A stretch of 46,005 bases of DNA, taken from NCBI RefSeq assembly GCF_000466425.1, contig NZ_KE992162.1, positions 1 to 46,005 of the forward strand, in the 5' to 3' direction. Of the stretch, positions 7,708 through 18,735 are shown in pieces. The DNA is from Capnocytophaga sp. oral taxon 863 str. F0517. Its GTDB lineage: Bacteria > Bacteroidota > Bacteroidia > Flavobacteriales > Flavobacteriaceae. The number at the start of each line of letters is the position of its first letter. The stretch's first letter is position 1. The position numbers and the translations under genes were made by a program. The notes below the pieces were generated by a model. The model searched no databases, had not been told where the DNA came from, and was given only the letters and a program-made list of their open reading frames with translations.

Positions 7708-8542
7708 AGGTAAGCTTTAGCTCTACCATGAAAACCAATTCGTCCTTGTAGCGGATTTCTTTCCTTATCCAATTTCCTTTTTTATCATACTGATAAGAAA
7801 GAGAGGAGTAGGCAGGGAGTACACCATTGGCTGTCATAGACTGTTCAAAGGGTGGGTTGCTATCTTTATAGAAATAATTAACCCTGAAATTGTCTATGTA
7901 ATTGACATAGTCTTCTTTGACTAATTTGGTAGGAAAACCGAAAAGGTTGTATTCGTTCCGAAAGACATATTTCTTTTCTCCTTTTGGAGAGAGGAATATT
8001 CTTTCTGTAAAGTTACCAAACTCATCGTATTTGACAAAACACTTTTCAATAATCTCTCCATCCGAATAATAGGTGATACAGGCAATGGGATTGTCGTTAT
8101 CATCCAAGCGGCAAAGGGTAATGCGCTGGAAGTCCTTTTTCTTATCTAAATAATAGACTTCACGGCTCTCTTTTCTTTTTTCATCATAGGAGAAGAAAAA
8201 TTCTTTGTCTAATTTTCCGTTTTTATCATATACTTTTTCCTTTTTACGTCTATTTTTGGGATCATAGCTTATCTTTCGCTTTCCGATAACTTTATTTTTG
8301 TTGTCATAGAATACTCTTTTGGTGACTTTACCCGCTTTATTGAGTTCTATAAGGATATTTTTATCATATAGGAGTCCGTTACTGATAGTTTTTCCTATAG
8401 ACTTATCCTCGTTTTCTTTGATTTCATAAGGAATCATACGTATAGACTTGACCTTCCCCCTTAGAAATAAATACCTAAGGGGATCTTCGTCCTGGGCTAA
8501 GGCCATAAAAGTCCCTAATATAAAGAGGAAGAGGGTTTTCAT
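7700..8542 (-). CDS. Secreted protein with repeated Y-D-K-x-G-like segments
   Basis: A 280-residue protein with a signal peptide (MKTLFLFILGTFMALAQ). The mature part is built from repeating beta-strand-like segments: KRVFYDNKNKVIGKRKISYD, KEKVYDKNGKLDKEFFF, CFVKYDEFGNFTERIF, LSYQYDKKGNWIRKEI. These resemble the short YD-like or MORN-like repeats of many Bacteroidota extracellular proteins. Very basic and aromatic. Function unknown; the first gene of the unit with arsC and the barrel gene. No TAnnTTTG promoter was found within 100 nt upstream. Confidence 0.75.
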   Translation of the reverse strand: MKTLFLFILGTFMALAQDEDPLRYLFLRGKVKSIRMIPYEIKENEDKSIGKTISNGLLYDKNILIELNKAGKVTKRVFYDNKNKVIGKRKISYDPKNRRKKEKVYDKNGKLDKEFFFSYDEKRKESREVYYLDKKKDFQRITLCRLDDNDNPIACITYYSDGEIIEKCFVKYDEFGNFTERIFLSPKGEKKYVFRNEYNLFGFPTKLVKEDYVNYIDNFRVNYFYKDSNPPFEQSMTANGVLPAYSSLSYQYDKKGNWIRKEIRYKDELVFMVELKLTYY

Positions 8543-8563
8543 TTGTTTATCTTATTAAAGAGT

Positions 8564-8635
8564 CACGAGCTACAAGCTCGCGCCCGCTCAAGAGCGATAA
8601 GTTCGTGTAAGCTCAAGCACTACAAGTATGCCCCT
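8564..8635. repeat. Intergenic dispersed repeat region, copy 2
   Basis: CACGAGCTACAAGCTCG at 8564-8580 is related to the element at 3321-3344; the same gap ends in GCCCCTAC near 8629, recalling the element at 144-169. No gene is seen in 8543-8648. Confidence 0.3.
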
Positions 8636-8648
8636 ACATTTGTCTTTA

Positions 8649-9368
8649 CTATATTAAATGACTAAGGGCATCCACGGCGACATAGCGTTCTACATTGAAG
8701 CCTTCGGCATAGTCACGATTGATAAGCATACCCAGCTCCTGAGCGCGGAACTTAATGCTATCTTTAAAATTTTGGCTGGTGATGACCGTCTGTGGGTCAT
8801 TTCCTTCCTCAGCTAAGAATTGGGAGCGATAGGCGTATATGGTTTCGATTTTCTTGTCCAAGAATCCGGTGATGTCCACCACAAAATCAGGACGTAGGTC
8901 TTTCCACTGTATATAGTGATAAACGACCTTGGGGCGCCATGCTTCTTGGGCGTTACCGTTCTCATCGTTGGTTTCTATACGGCGTAGCCCACTGAGGAAG
9001 CAAGCATCACTGACGAGCTTTCCCCCCTTACCATGGTCGATATGCCTATCATCGAAGGGATTACAAATCACAATCTCAGGGCGATATTTGCGCAGTTTCT
9101 TGACGATTTCCAGTTGGTGCTGCTTGTCGTTGGTAAAGAATCCATCGGCGAAGCAAAGGTTTTCTCGGATGCTTACCTGAAGGATACGCGCTGCCTCTTC
9201 GGCTTCTTTTCGGCGCAGTTCAGCACTTCCTCGGGTGCCTAATTCTCCTTGGGTAAGGTCGATAATACCTACTTTCTTTCCTAAACTAATTTCCTTGGCG
9301 AGGGTACCTGCACAGCCCAATTCTACATCGTCGGGGTGTGCTCCGAAAGCTAAAATATCTAATTTCAT
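8649..9368 (-). CDS. bshB1: Bacillithiol biosynthesis deacetylase BshB1
   Basis: A 239-residue LmbE-type zinc deacetylase that removes the acetyl group from GlcNAc-malate, the second step of bacillithiol synthesis. The N-terminal AHPDD motif at residues 10-14 supplies metal ligands and the general base aspartate, and DDRHIDHGKGG in mid-protein supplies the third ligand histidine. The block LTQGELGTRGSAELRRKEAEEAA is characteristic of BshB1 and separates it from mycothiol deacetylases. Its predicted mRNA leader of about 95 nt is almost entirely a heptad-repeat hairpin ending 5 nt before the ATG, an unusual arrangement for a biosynthetic gene. bshA and bshC are not in the window. Confidence 0.92.
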   Translation of the reverse strand: MKLDILAFGAHPDDVELGCAGTLAKEISLGKKVGIIDLTQGELGTRGSAELRRKEAEEAARILQVSIRENLCFADGFFTNDKQHQLEIVKKLRKYRPEIVICNPFDDRHIDHGKGGKLVSDACFLSGLRRIETNDENGNAQEAWRPKVVYHYIQWKDLRPDFVVDITGFLDKKIETIYAYRSQFLAEEGNDPQTVITSQNFKDSIKFRAQELGMLINRDYAEGFNVERYVAVDALSHLI

Positions 9369-9373
9369 ATTAC

Positions 9374-9443
9374 TTAGTTGTTAGTCGTTAGTGATTAGTT
9401 GTTAGAGACTTGAACTAACGACGAATCACTAACCACTAAGTAC
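9374..9443. repeat. Heptad array C, inverted blocks in the bshB1 leader
   Basis: Forward units TTAGTTG, TTAGTCG, TTAGTGA, TTAGTTG, TTAGAGA are followed by a short junction and then by oppositely oriented units (ACTAACG, ACGAATC, ACTAACC, ACTAAGT). The two blocks can pair as an imperfect hairpin. The array lies between the predicted bshB1 promoter and its start codon. Confidence 0.8.
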
Positions 9444-9466
9444 TAATATTGATTCTATAATTTGTG

Positions 9467-9496
9467 CAAATATACAAAAACTTTCCCAAAACGCAA
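9467..9496 (-). promoter_or_regulatory. Promoter of bshB1 (TTG / 19 nt / TATATTTG)
   Basis: Plus strand CAAATATA at 9467-9474 gives TATATTTG on the minus strand; CAA at 9494-9496 gives the -33 TTG with 19 nt spacing. Both match the Bacteroidota sigma-ABfr type promoter. It predicts a transcript leader containing heptad array C. Confidence 0.65.
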
Positions 9497-9572
9497 GGCT
9501 CTGAAAAAGTTTTTGTCGAATTTTTTTGAACAGCCTAAAAAAATATACTTATTCTTTTAGCTATTCAGATAG

Positions 9573-10871
<1,299 letters not shown>

Positions 10872-10903
10872 TTAAATTAAGGTTAATAAAGGGTTATTTG
10901 ATA

Positions 10904-10911
10904 CAAAGGTC
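10904..10911 (-). promoter_or_regulatory. Weak promoter -7 element for eno (GACCTTTG)
   Basis: The minus strand reads GACCTTTG, matching TAnnTTTG at all but the first T, 38 nt before the eno start. It overlaps the right arm of the hairpin made by heptad array K. Tentative. Confidence 0.3.
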
Positions 10912-10942
10912 AGTGGTCAGTAAGGACTGACCGCTGACCTTT
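10905..10942. repeat. Heptad array K, hairpin between yidC and eno
   Basis: Two units GGTCAGT (10908-10921) face two reverse units (ACTGACC, GCTGACC at 10926-10939) across AAGG. With flanking A and T bases the arms form a 17-bp stem with one G-T pair. It lies 5 nt after the yidC stop on the minus strand and may act as a terminator or mRNA 3' stabiliser, but it lacks a long T tract. Confidence 0.7.
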
Positions 10943-10946
10943 GGTT

Positions 10947-12800
10947 TTATTTCTTTTTGTTTTGTTGGGCGCGTTGTTGGGCTTCGGCTTGTTCCATCAT
11001 CTCGCGCATTTTGCGTTGGAACTTGTTTTCTTTACGAGGTTTCTGCTTGTTCTCCTGTATTTTGGCATGGATACGCTTTTCATCAATAATCCAATACTTA
11101 ATAGCCAACATGATAAATATGGTAATGAGGTTGGAGATGAAATAATACAAGCTCAAGCCACTGGCGTAGTTGTTGAAGAAGAAGAGCATCATCACAGGGG
11201 AGATGTACATCATAAACTTCATATTAGGCATGCCTTCCTGCTGGGGTTGTTGCATCTGCCCGGTGGTCATCATCATATAGATCAGCATGGTCACAGAGGC
11301 CAAGATAGGGAAGAGGCTCACGTGGTTTCCATAGAAAGGAATGCTGAAGGGCAGCTGAGCGATAGAGTCGTAAGAGGAAAGGTCATTCGCCCAAAGGAAA
11401 GCTTTTTGTCGGAGGACAAAGGCCGTAGGGAAAAAGCTAAAGAGGGCGAAGAAGACCGGCATTTGCAACAGAGCAGGGATACAGCCACTGAGCGGATTCA
11501 CGCCCGCTTTACTATAGAGTGCCATAGTCTCCTGTTGGCGCCTCATGGCGTTATCCTGACCTTTGAATTTTTCGTTAATCTCCTCTATTTCAGGGCGTAA
11601 GACTTTCATCTTTGCTTGAGAGAGATACGACTTATATTGGATAGGGGAGAGTAGGATACGTACAATGATGGTAAGGACAATGATCGCCAATCCCATAGAC
11701 ATATAGCCAGAGAGCAGGTCAAAGACGGGGATTACAAACCATTTGTTGATCCAGCCGAAGATACCCCAGCCCAGAGGAATGGCTTTGGTAAGGCCATATT
11801 GCTTGTCATATTTTTTGAAAAGATCATAATCCGAAGGGCCATAGAAGAAGTGTAGGGACTGGCTAAGTTCTCCAGAGGTGTATTCTAAAGGGAAAACGGC
11901 TGCGAAGTCCTTGGTATTCTGTATCTTTTCATCTTCAGAGGTAGCTAAGTTCTTGGAAGAGAGTTTTCCACTTGTAAAAGGCTTGTCGGTGATGAGGAAA
12001 GAGCTGAAGAGGTGTTGTTTGAAATTGACCCACTTGATTTGTTTGAATTCCTCGGAGTCCTCACCTCCAGCGCTGAGCTTATCATCGCGGTTGTCCTCAT
12101 ACTGTACAATGGCTTGTACATAACGGTCTTCGTAGGTAACACTTTTTTCCATACGGCGTGCCTTGAGCTTCCAGGTCAGCTCGGGAACTTTGCTGGTATT
12201 GAGCACAGAGGAGAGCCCTACGCTTCGGATAGTTAGGTCAACGAAATACTCATCCGGACGGAGGGTGTATACATACTCAAGGTATTGGTTGGCCGAGGTA
12301 TGTAGCTTCATAGAAAGCACATTCCCAGAGAGGGAAGGGGAGAAGGGCAAGTCCTCCGTATTGAGGATACGGTTATCGGCAGTAGCGATTTGCAAGGAGA
12401 ACTTTGCATTGTTATCCTTAATCAGTTCGACCGGCTTTCCGTCATAGGTTTTTTGGTTTTTTACCAAAAGGCTGGTAATCTGTCCGCCTTTGTTGCTAAC
12501 CTGCACCTTAAGGAGGCTGTTTTCAAGTGTGGTAACCTCCCCCTCTTTGTTGGAGGATAAGGTAGCAGCATAGGCGAAAGCGCCCAATTTTTCTTTATAT
12601 TGGCTTAGGGCTAAGGAGTCTGTAGGTAAGGAGGCAGGAGCCTGAGAAGAGGTGTCCTGCTGGGAGGTAGCCGTTTGGCTTGTTGGGTTATTATTGGAGG
12701 GGGCTTGGGTAGGCTGATTGCGATAGAAAAAGAACATCAGCACGATAGCCATGAGCGCCATTCCTATAATAGAGGTAAGGTTGGAACGTCTTTCTTCCAT
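10947..12800 (-). CDS. yidC: Membrane protein insertase YidC
   Basis: A 617-residue inner membrane insertase of the gram-negative YidC type. An N-terminal membrane anchor (about residues 7-25) precedes a large periplasmic beta-sandwich domain (to about residue 340), then the conserved Oxa1-like core: GWGIFGWINKWFVIPVFDLL, LTIIVRILLSPIQYKSYLSQAKMK with the substrate-groove arginine, and GCIPALLQMPVFFALFSFF. The C-terminal tail is basic and glutamine-rich (EQAEAQQRAQQNKKK), fitting ribosome contact. Promoter TATCTTTG lies upstream; pyrG precedes it on the same strand. Confidence 0.96.
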   Translation of the reverse strand: MEERRSNLTSIIGMALMAIVLMFFFYRNQPTQAPSNNNPTSQTATSQQDTSSQAPASLPTDSLALSQYKEKLGAFAYAATLSSNKEGEVTTLENSLLKVQVSNKGGQITSLLVKNQKTYDGKPVELIKDNNAKFSLQIATADNRILNTEDLPFSPSLSGNVLSMKLHTSANQYLEYVYTLRPDEYFVDLTIRSVGLSSVLNTSKVPELTWKLKARRMEKSVTYEDRYVQAIVQYEDNRDDKLSAGGEDSEEFKQIKWVNFKQHLFSSFLITDKPFTSGKLSSKNLATSEDEKIQNTKDFAAVFPLEYTSGELSQSLHFFYGPSDYDLFKKYDKQYGLTKAIPLGWGIFGWINKWFVIPVFDLLSGYMSMGLAIIVLTIIVRILLSPIQYKSYLSQAKMKVLRPEIEEINEKFKGQDNAMRRQQETMALYSKAGVNPLSGCIPALLQMPVFFALFSFFPTAFVLRQKAFLWANDLSSYDSIAQLPFSIPFYGNHVSLFPILASVTMLIYMMMTTGQMQQPQQEGMPNMKFMMYISPVMMLFFFNNYASGLSLYYFISNLITIFIMLAIKYWIIDEKRIHAKIQENKQKPRKENKFQRKMREMMEQAEAQQRAQQNKKK

Positions 12801-12838
12801 AGAGTGTCTGTTGATTTGATTAGGGTATTAATATAGGG

Positions 12839-12846
12839 CAAAGATA
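12839..12846 (-). promoter_or_regulatory. Promoter -7 element (TATCTTTG) for yidC
   Basis: Plus strand CAAAGATA; perfect TAnnTTTG match 38 nt before the yidC start. No TTTG at the expected -33 spacing. Confidence 0.55.
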
Positions 12847-12902
12847 CAAATTTTTAACAACATAAGCTATCTTTTGCCTTAGAATATTTGAGCTTTTTTG
12901 AA

Positions 12903-14591
<1,689 letters not shown>

Positions 14592-14734
14592 TTAGTTTTT
14601 GATACGGCTTAATAGTCTCTCCCCATAAAAATGAGCAGGGAGCACCTCAAGAGATAAGCTCCTATGAAACATGAAGGTGTAGGGAGGTGGAAAAAAATAG
14701 AAAAAAGTAAAGTGAGTGTTTGAGAAAAAAGTTG

Positions 14735-14742
14735 TATATTTG
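14735..14742 (+). promoter_or_regulatory. Promoter -7 element (TATATTTG) for the SPOR-psd-mutY-gld unit
   Basis: A perfect TAnnTTTG match 19 nt before the ATG at 14762. A TTTG at 14719-14722 is too close (12 nt) to be the usual -33 element. Bases 14562-14734 otherwise contain runs of AGTTTTT and no gene. Confidence 0.55.
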
Positions 14743-14761
14743 CCCCTAAATATCTAAGCTA

Positions 14762-15118
14762 ATGAAAAAGACCCGTTTTGTAGCTATTTTTGGCCTACTC
14801 CTATGGGGGCATATTGCCTTTGGGCAGCAGCTAAAAATCAATCAAAGCCAGCAGATCAAAGACCTCATGGAGGTAAAGAAGGAATTTAGCCAACAGGAGA
14901 AGACCTATCAGATTCAGATATATAATGGTATGATCTCTGAGGCCAATGAGGAGATCAAGCGTGCCTCGGGCAGGTTCTCCTATCCTTGTTTTTTGGCCTT
15001 TGAGACCCCTAATTACAAGGTGCGCATGGGCTTGTTCCGTACTCGCTTAGAAGCGGAAAAAGCATTGACGAAAGTGAAAGCCGCCTATCCGGCAGCCTTC
15101 GTGATAGCACCTTATTAG
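14762..15118 (+). CDS. SPOR domain-containing secreted protein
   Basis: A 118-residue protein with a signal peptide (MKKTRFVAIFGLLLWGHIAFGQ) followed by a single SPOR-like domain: TYQIQIYNGMISEANE and NYKVRMGLFRTRLEAEKALTKVKAAYPAAFVIAPY match the beta-alpha-beta pattern of that domain. SPOR domains bind peptidoglycan stripped of stem peptides, often at division sites; that role is family knowledge, not shown here. First gene of a plus-strand series with psd and mutY. Its stop codon is followed at once by a 98-bp heptad array that reaches almost to psd. Confidence 0.85.
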   Translation: MKKTRFVAIFGLLLWGHIAFGQQLKINQSQQIKDLMEVKKEFSQQEKTYQIQIYNGMISEANEEIKRASGRFSYPCFLAFETPNYKVRMGLFRTRLEAEKALTKVKAAYPAAFVIAPY

Positions 15119-15216
15119 AGTGAATAGTGAAAAGTGATGAGTGAATAGTGATAGACTGTGAATTAACTATTGACAATTGATAATTAACCATTGACAATTA
15201 ACCATTAACCATTAAA
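15119..15216. repeat. Heptad array D, 14 units filling the SPOR-psd gap
   Basis: Fourteen consecutive 7-bp units start at the base after the stop codon and end 4 nt before the psd ATG. The first five follow AGTGAAT (AGTGAAT, AGTGAAA, AGTGATG, AGTGAAT, AGTGATA), then GACTGTG, then eight of the type AATTAAC/CATTGAC/CATTAAC. Two sub-families of unit thus share one register. Confidence 0.85.
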
Positions 15217-15220
15217 AAAG

Positions 15221-15883
15221 ATGTTTTACAAAGCACATAAAGAAGGCGCTAAGATTATTTTGGTCAGTACCATAGTAACGGCCTTACTTTTTATTCTTAT
15301 AGACCAGTTGGTAAGTAATATAGAATGGCTAAGGATTGCCCTTATGCTGGTGGTTTTAGTCTTCTTTGTACTGATATTACAATTTTTCAGAAATCCCAAG
15401 CGTATCACCCCTATCAATCCGGAACATGTCATCTCTTCGGTAGATGGGAAAGTAGTCGTGATAGAGGAAGTGGAGGAGCCAGAGTACTTCAAGGATAAGC
15501 GCCGTATGATCTCTGTATTCATGTCGCCCCTGAATGTACATGTGACCCGCTATCCTATCAGTGGGCGGGTGGTCTATAGCAAGTACCACCCAGGCAAATA
15601 CTTAGTAGCCTGGCATCCTAAGGCCTCAGAGGAGAATGAACGCACCACCGTGGTAGTCGAAAATGAGACCTTTGGCAAGGTACTCTACCGACAGATTGCC
15701 GGAGCCTTAGCCAAACGCATTGTCAATTATGCCAAAGAGGGCGATGCAGCCCTACAGGGCGCCGATGCAGGCTTTATCAAGTTTGGCTCTCGTGTGGATA
15801 TTTATCTCCCCCTTTCAGCTAAGGTGAAAGTGACCTTAGGACAGAAGGTAAGAGGAGGTATAGATGTGATAGCAGAAGTATAG
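15221..15883 (+). CDS. psd: Phosphatidylserine decarboxylase (short form)
   Basis: A 220-residue proenzyme making phosphatidylethanolamine from phosphatidylserine at the inner membrane. Two hydrophobic segments lie at about residues 12-30 and 36-54; conserved SVFMSPLNVHVTRYPISG and YHPGKYLVAWHPKASEENER follow. The self-cleavage site is the GS at 189-190 in KFGSRVD, where the serine becomes the pyruvoyl group. The length matches the short class common in Bacteroidota. Its stop overlaps the GTG start of mutY by one base (TAGTG). The region before its ATG is a heptad array, so it is probably read from the promoter before the SPOR gene. Confidence 0.94.
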   Translation: MFYKAHKEGAKIILVSTIVTALLFILIDQLVSNIEWLRIALMLVVLVFFVLILQFFRNPKRITPINPEHVISSVDGKVVVIEEVEEPEYFKDKRRMISVFMSPLNVHVTRYPISGRVVYSKYHPGKYLVAWHPKASEENERTTVVVENETFGKVLYRQIAGALAKRIVNYAKEGDAALQGADAGFIKFGSRVDIYLPLSAKVKVTLGQKVRGGIDVIAEV

Positions 15884-16959
15884 TGGAGCAAGAAAATTTC
15901 AAAGAGTTTTCCGCCATACTCTGTAGGTGGTATGCAGCACATAAGCGCGACCTCCCATGGCGCGGAGAGAACAACCCTTACTATGTATGGCTCTCGGAGA
16001 TTATTCTACAACAGACCAGGGTAAGCCAAGGGTTGCCCTACTATCTGAATTTTGTCAAAGCATTTCCTACAGTAGCCGATTTAGCCCATGCGCCAGAGGA
16101 AAAGGTACTCAAAACCTGGCAAGGCTTGGGCTATTACTCAAGGGCAAGGAACTTGCAGCATGCCGCACAGTATATTACCAATGAGCTCAAGGGGGTATTT
16201 CCAACCACTTATGAAGGCTTGCTTGCTCTTAAGGGAGTAGGCGAATATACCGCCAGTGCCATTGCATCGATTAGCTATAACCAACCTAAGGCAGTAGTCG
16301 ATGGTAATGTATATAGGGTACTTAGCCGTATCTTTGATATAGAGACCCCCATCAATACCTCCGAAGGAGTGAAGTACTTTAGAAGCTTGGCTTACCAACT
16401 CTTGGACAAAGAAAAGCCAGGAGAGTATAACCAAGCTATCATGGAGTTTGGCGCTCTACAGTGTAAGCCGCAGTTGCCAGACTGTCCAAGCTGTGTGATG
16501 AATGCAAAATGCTTGGCCTATCACCGAGGGAAGGTGGAAAAGCTACCTGTAAAATTGCCCAAGGTAAAGATACGTCATCGTTATTTTCACTATTGCGTGC
16601 AGATAGATCCTAATGGATATTCTCTTTTGAAAAAGCGAGAGCGGAAGGACATTTGGCAGGGGCTTTATGAGTTTCCACTTTGGGAGACCGAGGTTGATAT
16701 ACCTGACTTCGAATGCTCTCTATTGCTTAAGGGACAATTCCCTAAGGCAACCCAAGTGAAAAAATCCCCTAAGACTTTTTTACACAAGCTCACCCATCAG
16801 CATTTGCATGTGTCGTTTTGGGAAATATACCTACCCGAACCCATAGAGAATGGGCAGCCTTATGAAGCGCTAAAGGGCTATCCTGTACCGGCAATTATAG
16901 AAACCTATATTGATTCAGTCATTGAAGAATGCTTAAATAGAGAATCCGCTGTTTTCTGA
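15883..16959 (+). CDS. mutY: A/G-specific adenine DNA glycosylase MutY
   Basis: A 358-residue base-excision repair enzyme that removes adenine opposite 8-oxoguanine. Seen: LPWRGENNPYYVWLSEIILQQT with catalytic E39, helix-hairpin-helix LKGVGEYTA (about 115-124), VVDGNV with catalytic D140, and the iron-sulfur cluster cysteines C194, C201, C204 and C210 with C-x6-C-x2-C-x5-C spacing. The C-terminal third is the NUDIX-like 8-oxoguanine recognition domain. Translation starts at a GTG overlapping the psd stop (TAGTG); no in-frame ATG is better placed. mutY next to ssb, gldE and gldD is, from memory, a conserved order in Flavobacteriia. Confidence 0.95.
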   Translation: MEQENFKEFSAILCRWYAAHKRDLPWRGENNPYYVWLSEIILQQTRVSQGLPYYLNFVKAFPTVADLAHAPEEKVLKTWQGLGYYSRARNLQHAAQYITNELKGVFPTTYEGLLALKGVGEYTASAIASISYNQPKAVVDGNVYRVLSRIFDIETPINTSEGVKYFRSLAYQLLDKEKPGEYNQAIMEFGALQCKPQLPDCPSCVMNAKCLAYHRGKVEKLPVKLPKVKIRHRYFHYCVQIDPNGYSLLKKRERKDIWQGLYEFPLWETEVDIPDFECSLLLKGQFPKATQVKKSPKTFLHKLTHQHLHVSFWEIYLPEPIENGQPYEALKGYPVPAIIETYIDSVIEECLNRESAVF

Positions 16960-16979
16960 TCATTAACCACTACTTTAAT

Positions 16980-17393
16980 ATGAATGGAACCTTAAATAAA
17001 GTAATGCTAATAGGCCGCTTGGGGAGTGATGTGAAGCTCACTTACTTCGAGAAGGATAATTGCATAGGGCAAGTCCCTTTGGCTACCGATGAGTCCTATA
17101 CCGATAAGGCCACCCAACAAAGGGTAGAGAATACCCAGTGGCATAATATTGTACTATATAACAAGTTGGCCGAGCGAGTAGCCCAATACGCTAAAAAAGG
17201 GGACTTACTATATGTAGAGGGGAGATTGCGCACCCGGCAGTACCAAGCCCAGGATGGTACTACGCGTTATGTAACAGAAGTGGTAGCCCTGGATACCAAC
17301 TTCCTATCCCCCAAGAAAGGGAACCTGCAGGAACCAAGTGCTGTAGCTACAGACACACAGCCCCCTGTAAGTGGTGGTGGTGTCCCCTTCTAA
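16980..17393 (+). CDS. ssb: Single-stranded DNA-binding protein, acidic tip absent
   Basis: A 137-residue OB-fold SSB: NKVMLIGRLGSDVKLTY, NTQWHNIVLYNKLAERVAQYAKKGDLLYVEGRLRTRQY. It acts in replication and repair by coating single-stranded DNA. The usual C-terminal tip for binding partner proteins is acidic and ends DDLPF or similar; here the protein ends SGGGVPF with no acidic residue in the last 12 or so. The proline-phenylalanine end is kept. It follows mutY by 20 nt and precedes gldE. A separate DUF3127 protein at 24656-25066 does carry a tip-like acidic end. Confidence 0.92.
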   Translation: MNGTLNKVMLIGRLGSDVKLTYFEKDNCIGQVPLATDESYTDKATQQRVENTQWHNIVLYNKLAERVAQYAKKGDLLYVEGRLRTRQYQAQDGTTRYVTEVVALDTNFLSPKKGNLQEPSAVATDTQPPVSGGGVPF

Positions 17394-17442
17394 AGTAAAA
17401 GGACAAAAAAAAGTCCTTATTGTATAACTAAACATTATAATT

Positions 17443-18735
17443 TTGGATACAGAATCGTCGATACAGTTATTGACTCCATTTACCTTGGATTTGCTCCTAA
17501 GAGCCCTTATATTTATATTTTTATTAGGTTGTTCTGCCCTTATATCAGGGTCAGAGACAGCCTTATTCTCCTTGTCCTCTACCGAGATAGAGGAAGAGGC
17601 GGAGAAGGATAGCAGTTCTATCATTGTACAATTGCTCAGAAGGCCTCAGAAGTTATTGGCTACCTTACTTATAGCCAATAATTTGGTTAATATCTCCATT
17701 GTTTTGGTCTTCGATCCCTTAGGAGATTTTCTCTTTGAAAACATGAACGAATGGGTACGTGCTATCTTTGAGGTAGGCATCCTTACTTTTGTGATTCTGC
17801 TCTGTGGAGAAATTCTCCCTAAGATCTACGCTAATCGGAATAATTTGGCTTTTGCTCGGGGTATAGCTCCTATAATCAAAGTGTTGGATATATGCCTTAC
17901 ACCGGTGAGTGCCATCATGACACTTTTTACCAGTTTTATCAATGACAAGCTCCACAAGCGGTCTTCTATCTCGGTGGGGCAGCTCTCCCAAGCCTTGGAG
18001 CTAACCTCTCAGGAGGATACCACACGAGAGGAGCATAAGATACTCAGCGGTATCGTCTCTTTCGGAAATACAGATATACGAGCGGTGATGCACCCCAGGA
18101 TAGACATTTCGGCCATAGATGATACGATGAGCTATAAGGAGGTATTGGCTTTTATTCAAGAAAATGGATATTCGAGAGTGCCTGTATATCAGGACAATAT
18201 AGATAATATCACAGGTATCATCTATGCCAAGGACTTACTGCCCTATTTGGATCAACAAGAGTTCGACTGGAGGCGCATCAAGCGAAAGGCCTTCTTTGTC
18301 CCAGAGAATAAGAAATTGGATGACTTGCTATCCGAATTCCAACAAAAGAAGATACACCTGGCCATAGTGGTGGATGAATATGGAGGTACCTCCGGGGTAA
18401 TCACTTTGGAAGATGTCATAGAGGAGATCGTCGGGGAGATCAGTGATGAGTATGACAGTGAGGATACTTTCTATACGAAGCTGGATGAAAACAATTTCCT
18501 TTTTGATGGGAAGACCCCTCTGAAGGACTTCTATAGAGTGCTTGCCATAGAGGAAGAAATCCAAGAGAAATTCGAGAAAATACGTGGGGATAGCGAGACT
18601 ATAGCCGGGTTCCTCCTAGAACTGATAGAGGCTTTTCCAGAGAAGAAGCAAGAAATACCTTTTGAGAACTATCTCTTCACCATAGAGAGTATTGATAAAA
18701 AACGTATCAAACAACTAAAAGTAACTATCCGATGA
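17443..18735 (+). CDS. gldE: Gliding motility-associated protein GldE (CNNM/CorC-like)
   Basis: A 430-residue membrane protein: N-terminal DUF21/CNNM transmembrane domain (about residues 15-180, with SALISGSETALFSLSSTEIEE), two CBS domains (about 195-325, with EYGGTSGVITLEDVIEEIVGEI at the end) and a C-terminal CorC/HlyC transporter-associated domain. GldE partners GldD in flavobacterial gliding and shares the ion-transporter architecture of CorC proteins; the exact role in gliding is not settled. It starts at a TTG (17443), as no in-frame ATG lies before the first membrane segment. Its stop overlaps the gldD start (ATGA). Confidence 0.93.
   Translation: MDTESSIQLLTPFTLDLLLRALIFIFLLGCSALISGSETALFSLSSTEIEEEAEKDSSSIIVQLLRRPQKLLATLLIANNLVNISIVLVFDPLGDFLFENMNEWVRAIFEVGILTFVILLCGEILPKIYANRNNLAFARGIAPIIKVLDICLTPVSAIMTLFTSFINDKLHKRSSISVGQLSQALELTSQEDTTREEHKILSGIVSFGNTDIRAVMHPRIDISAIDDTMSYKEVLAFIQENGYSRVPVYQDNIDNITGIIYAKDLLPYLDQQEFDWRRIKRKAFFVPENKKLDDLLSEFQQKKIHLAIVVDEYGGTSGVITLEDVIEEIVGEISDEYDSEDTFYTKLDENNFLFDGKTPLKDFYRVLAIEEEIQEKFEKIRGDSETIAGFLLELIEAFPEKKQEIPFENYLFTIESIDKKRIKQLKVTIR

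Noticed and set aside
10941-11600. 219-codon frame opposite yidC, rich in histidine and leucine
   Set aside because: Composition is the mirror of the yidC coding strand; no start region or family.
17399-17418. Small hairpin AAGGAC-A8-GTCCTT between ssb and gldE as a terminator
   Set aside because: The stem is only 6 bp and no T tract follows; the genes are probably read together.
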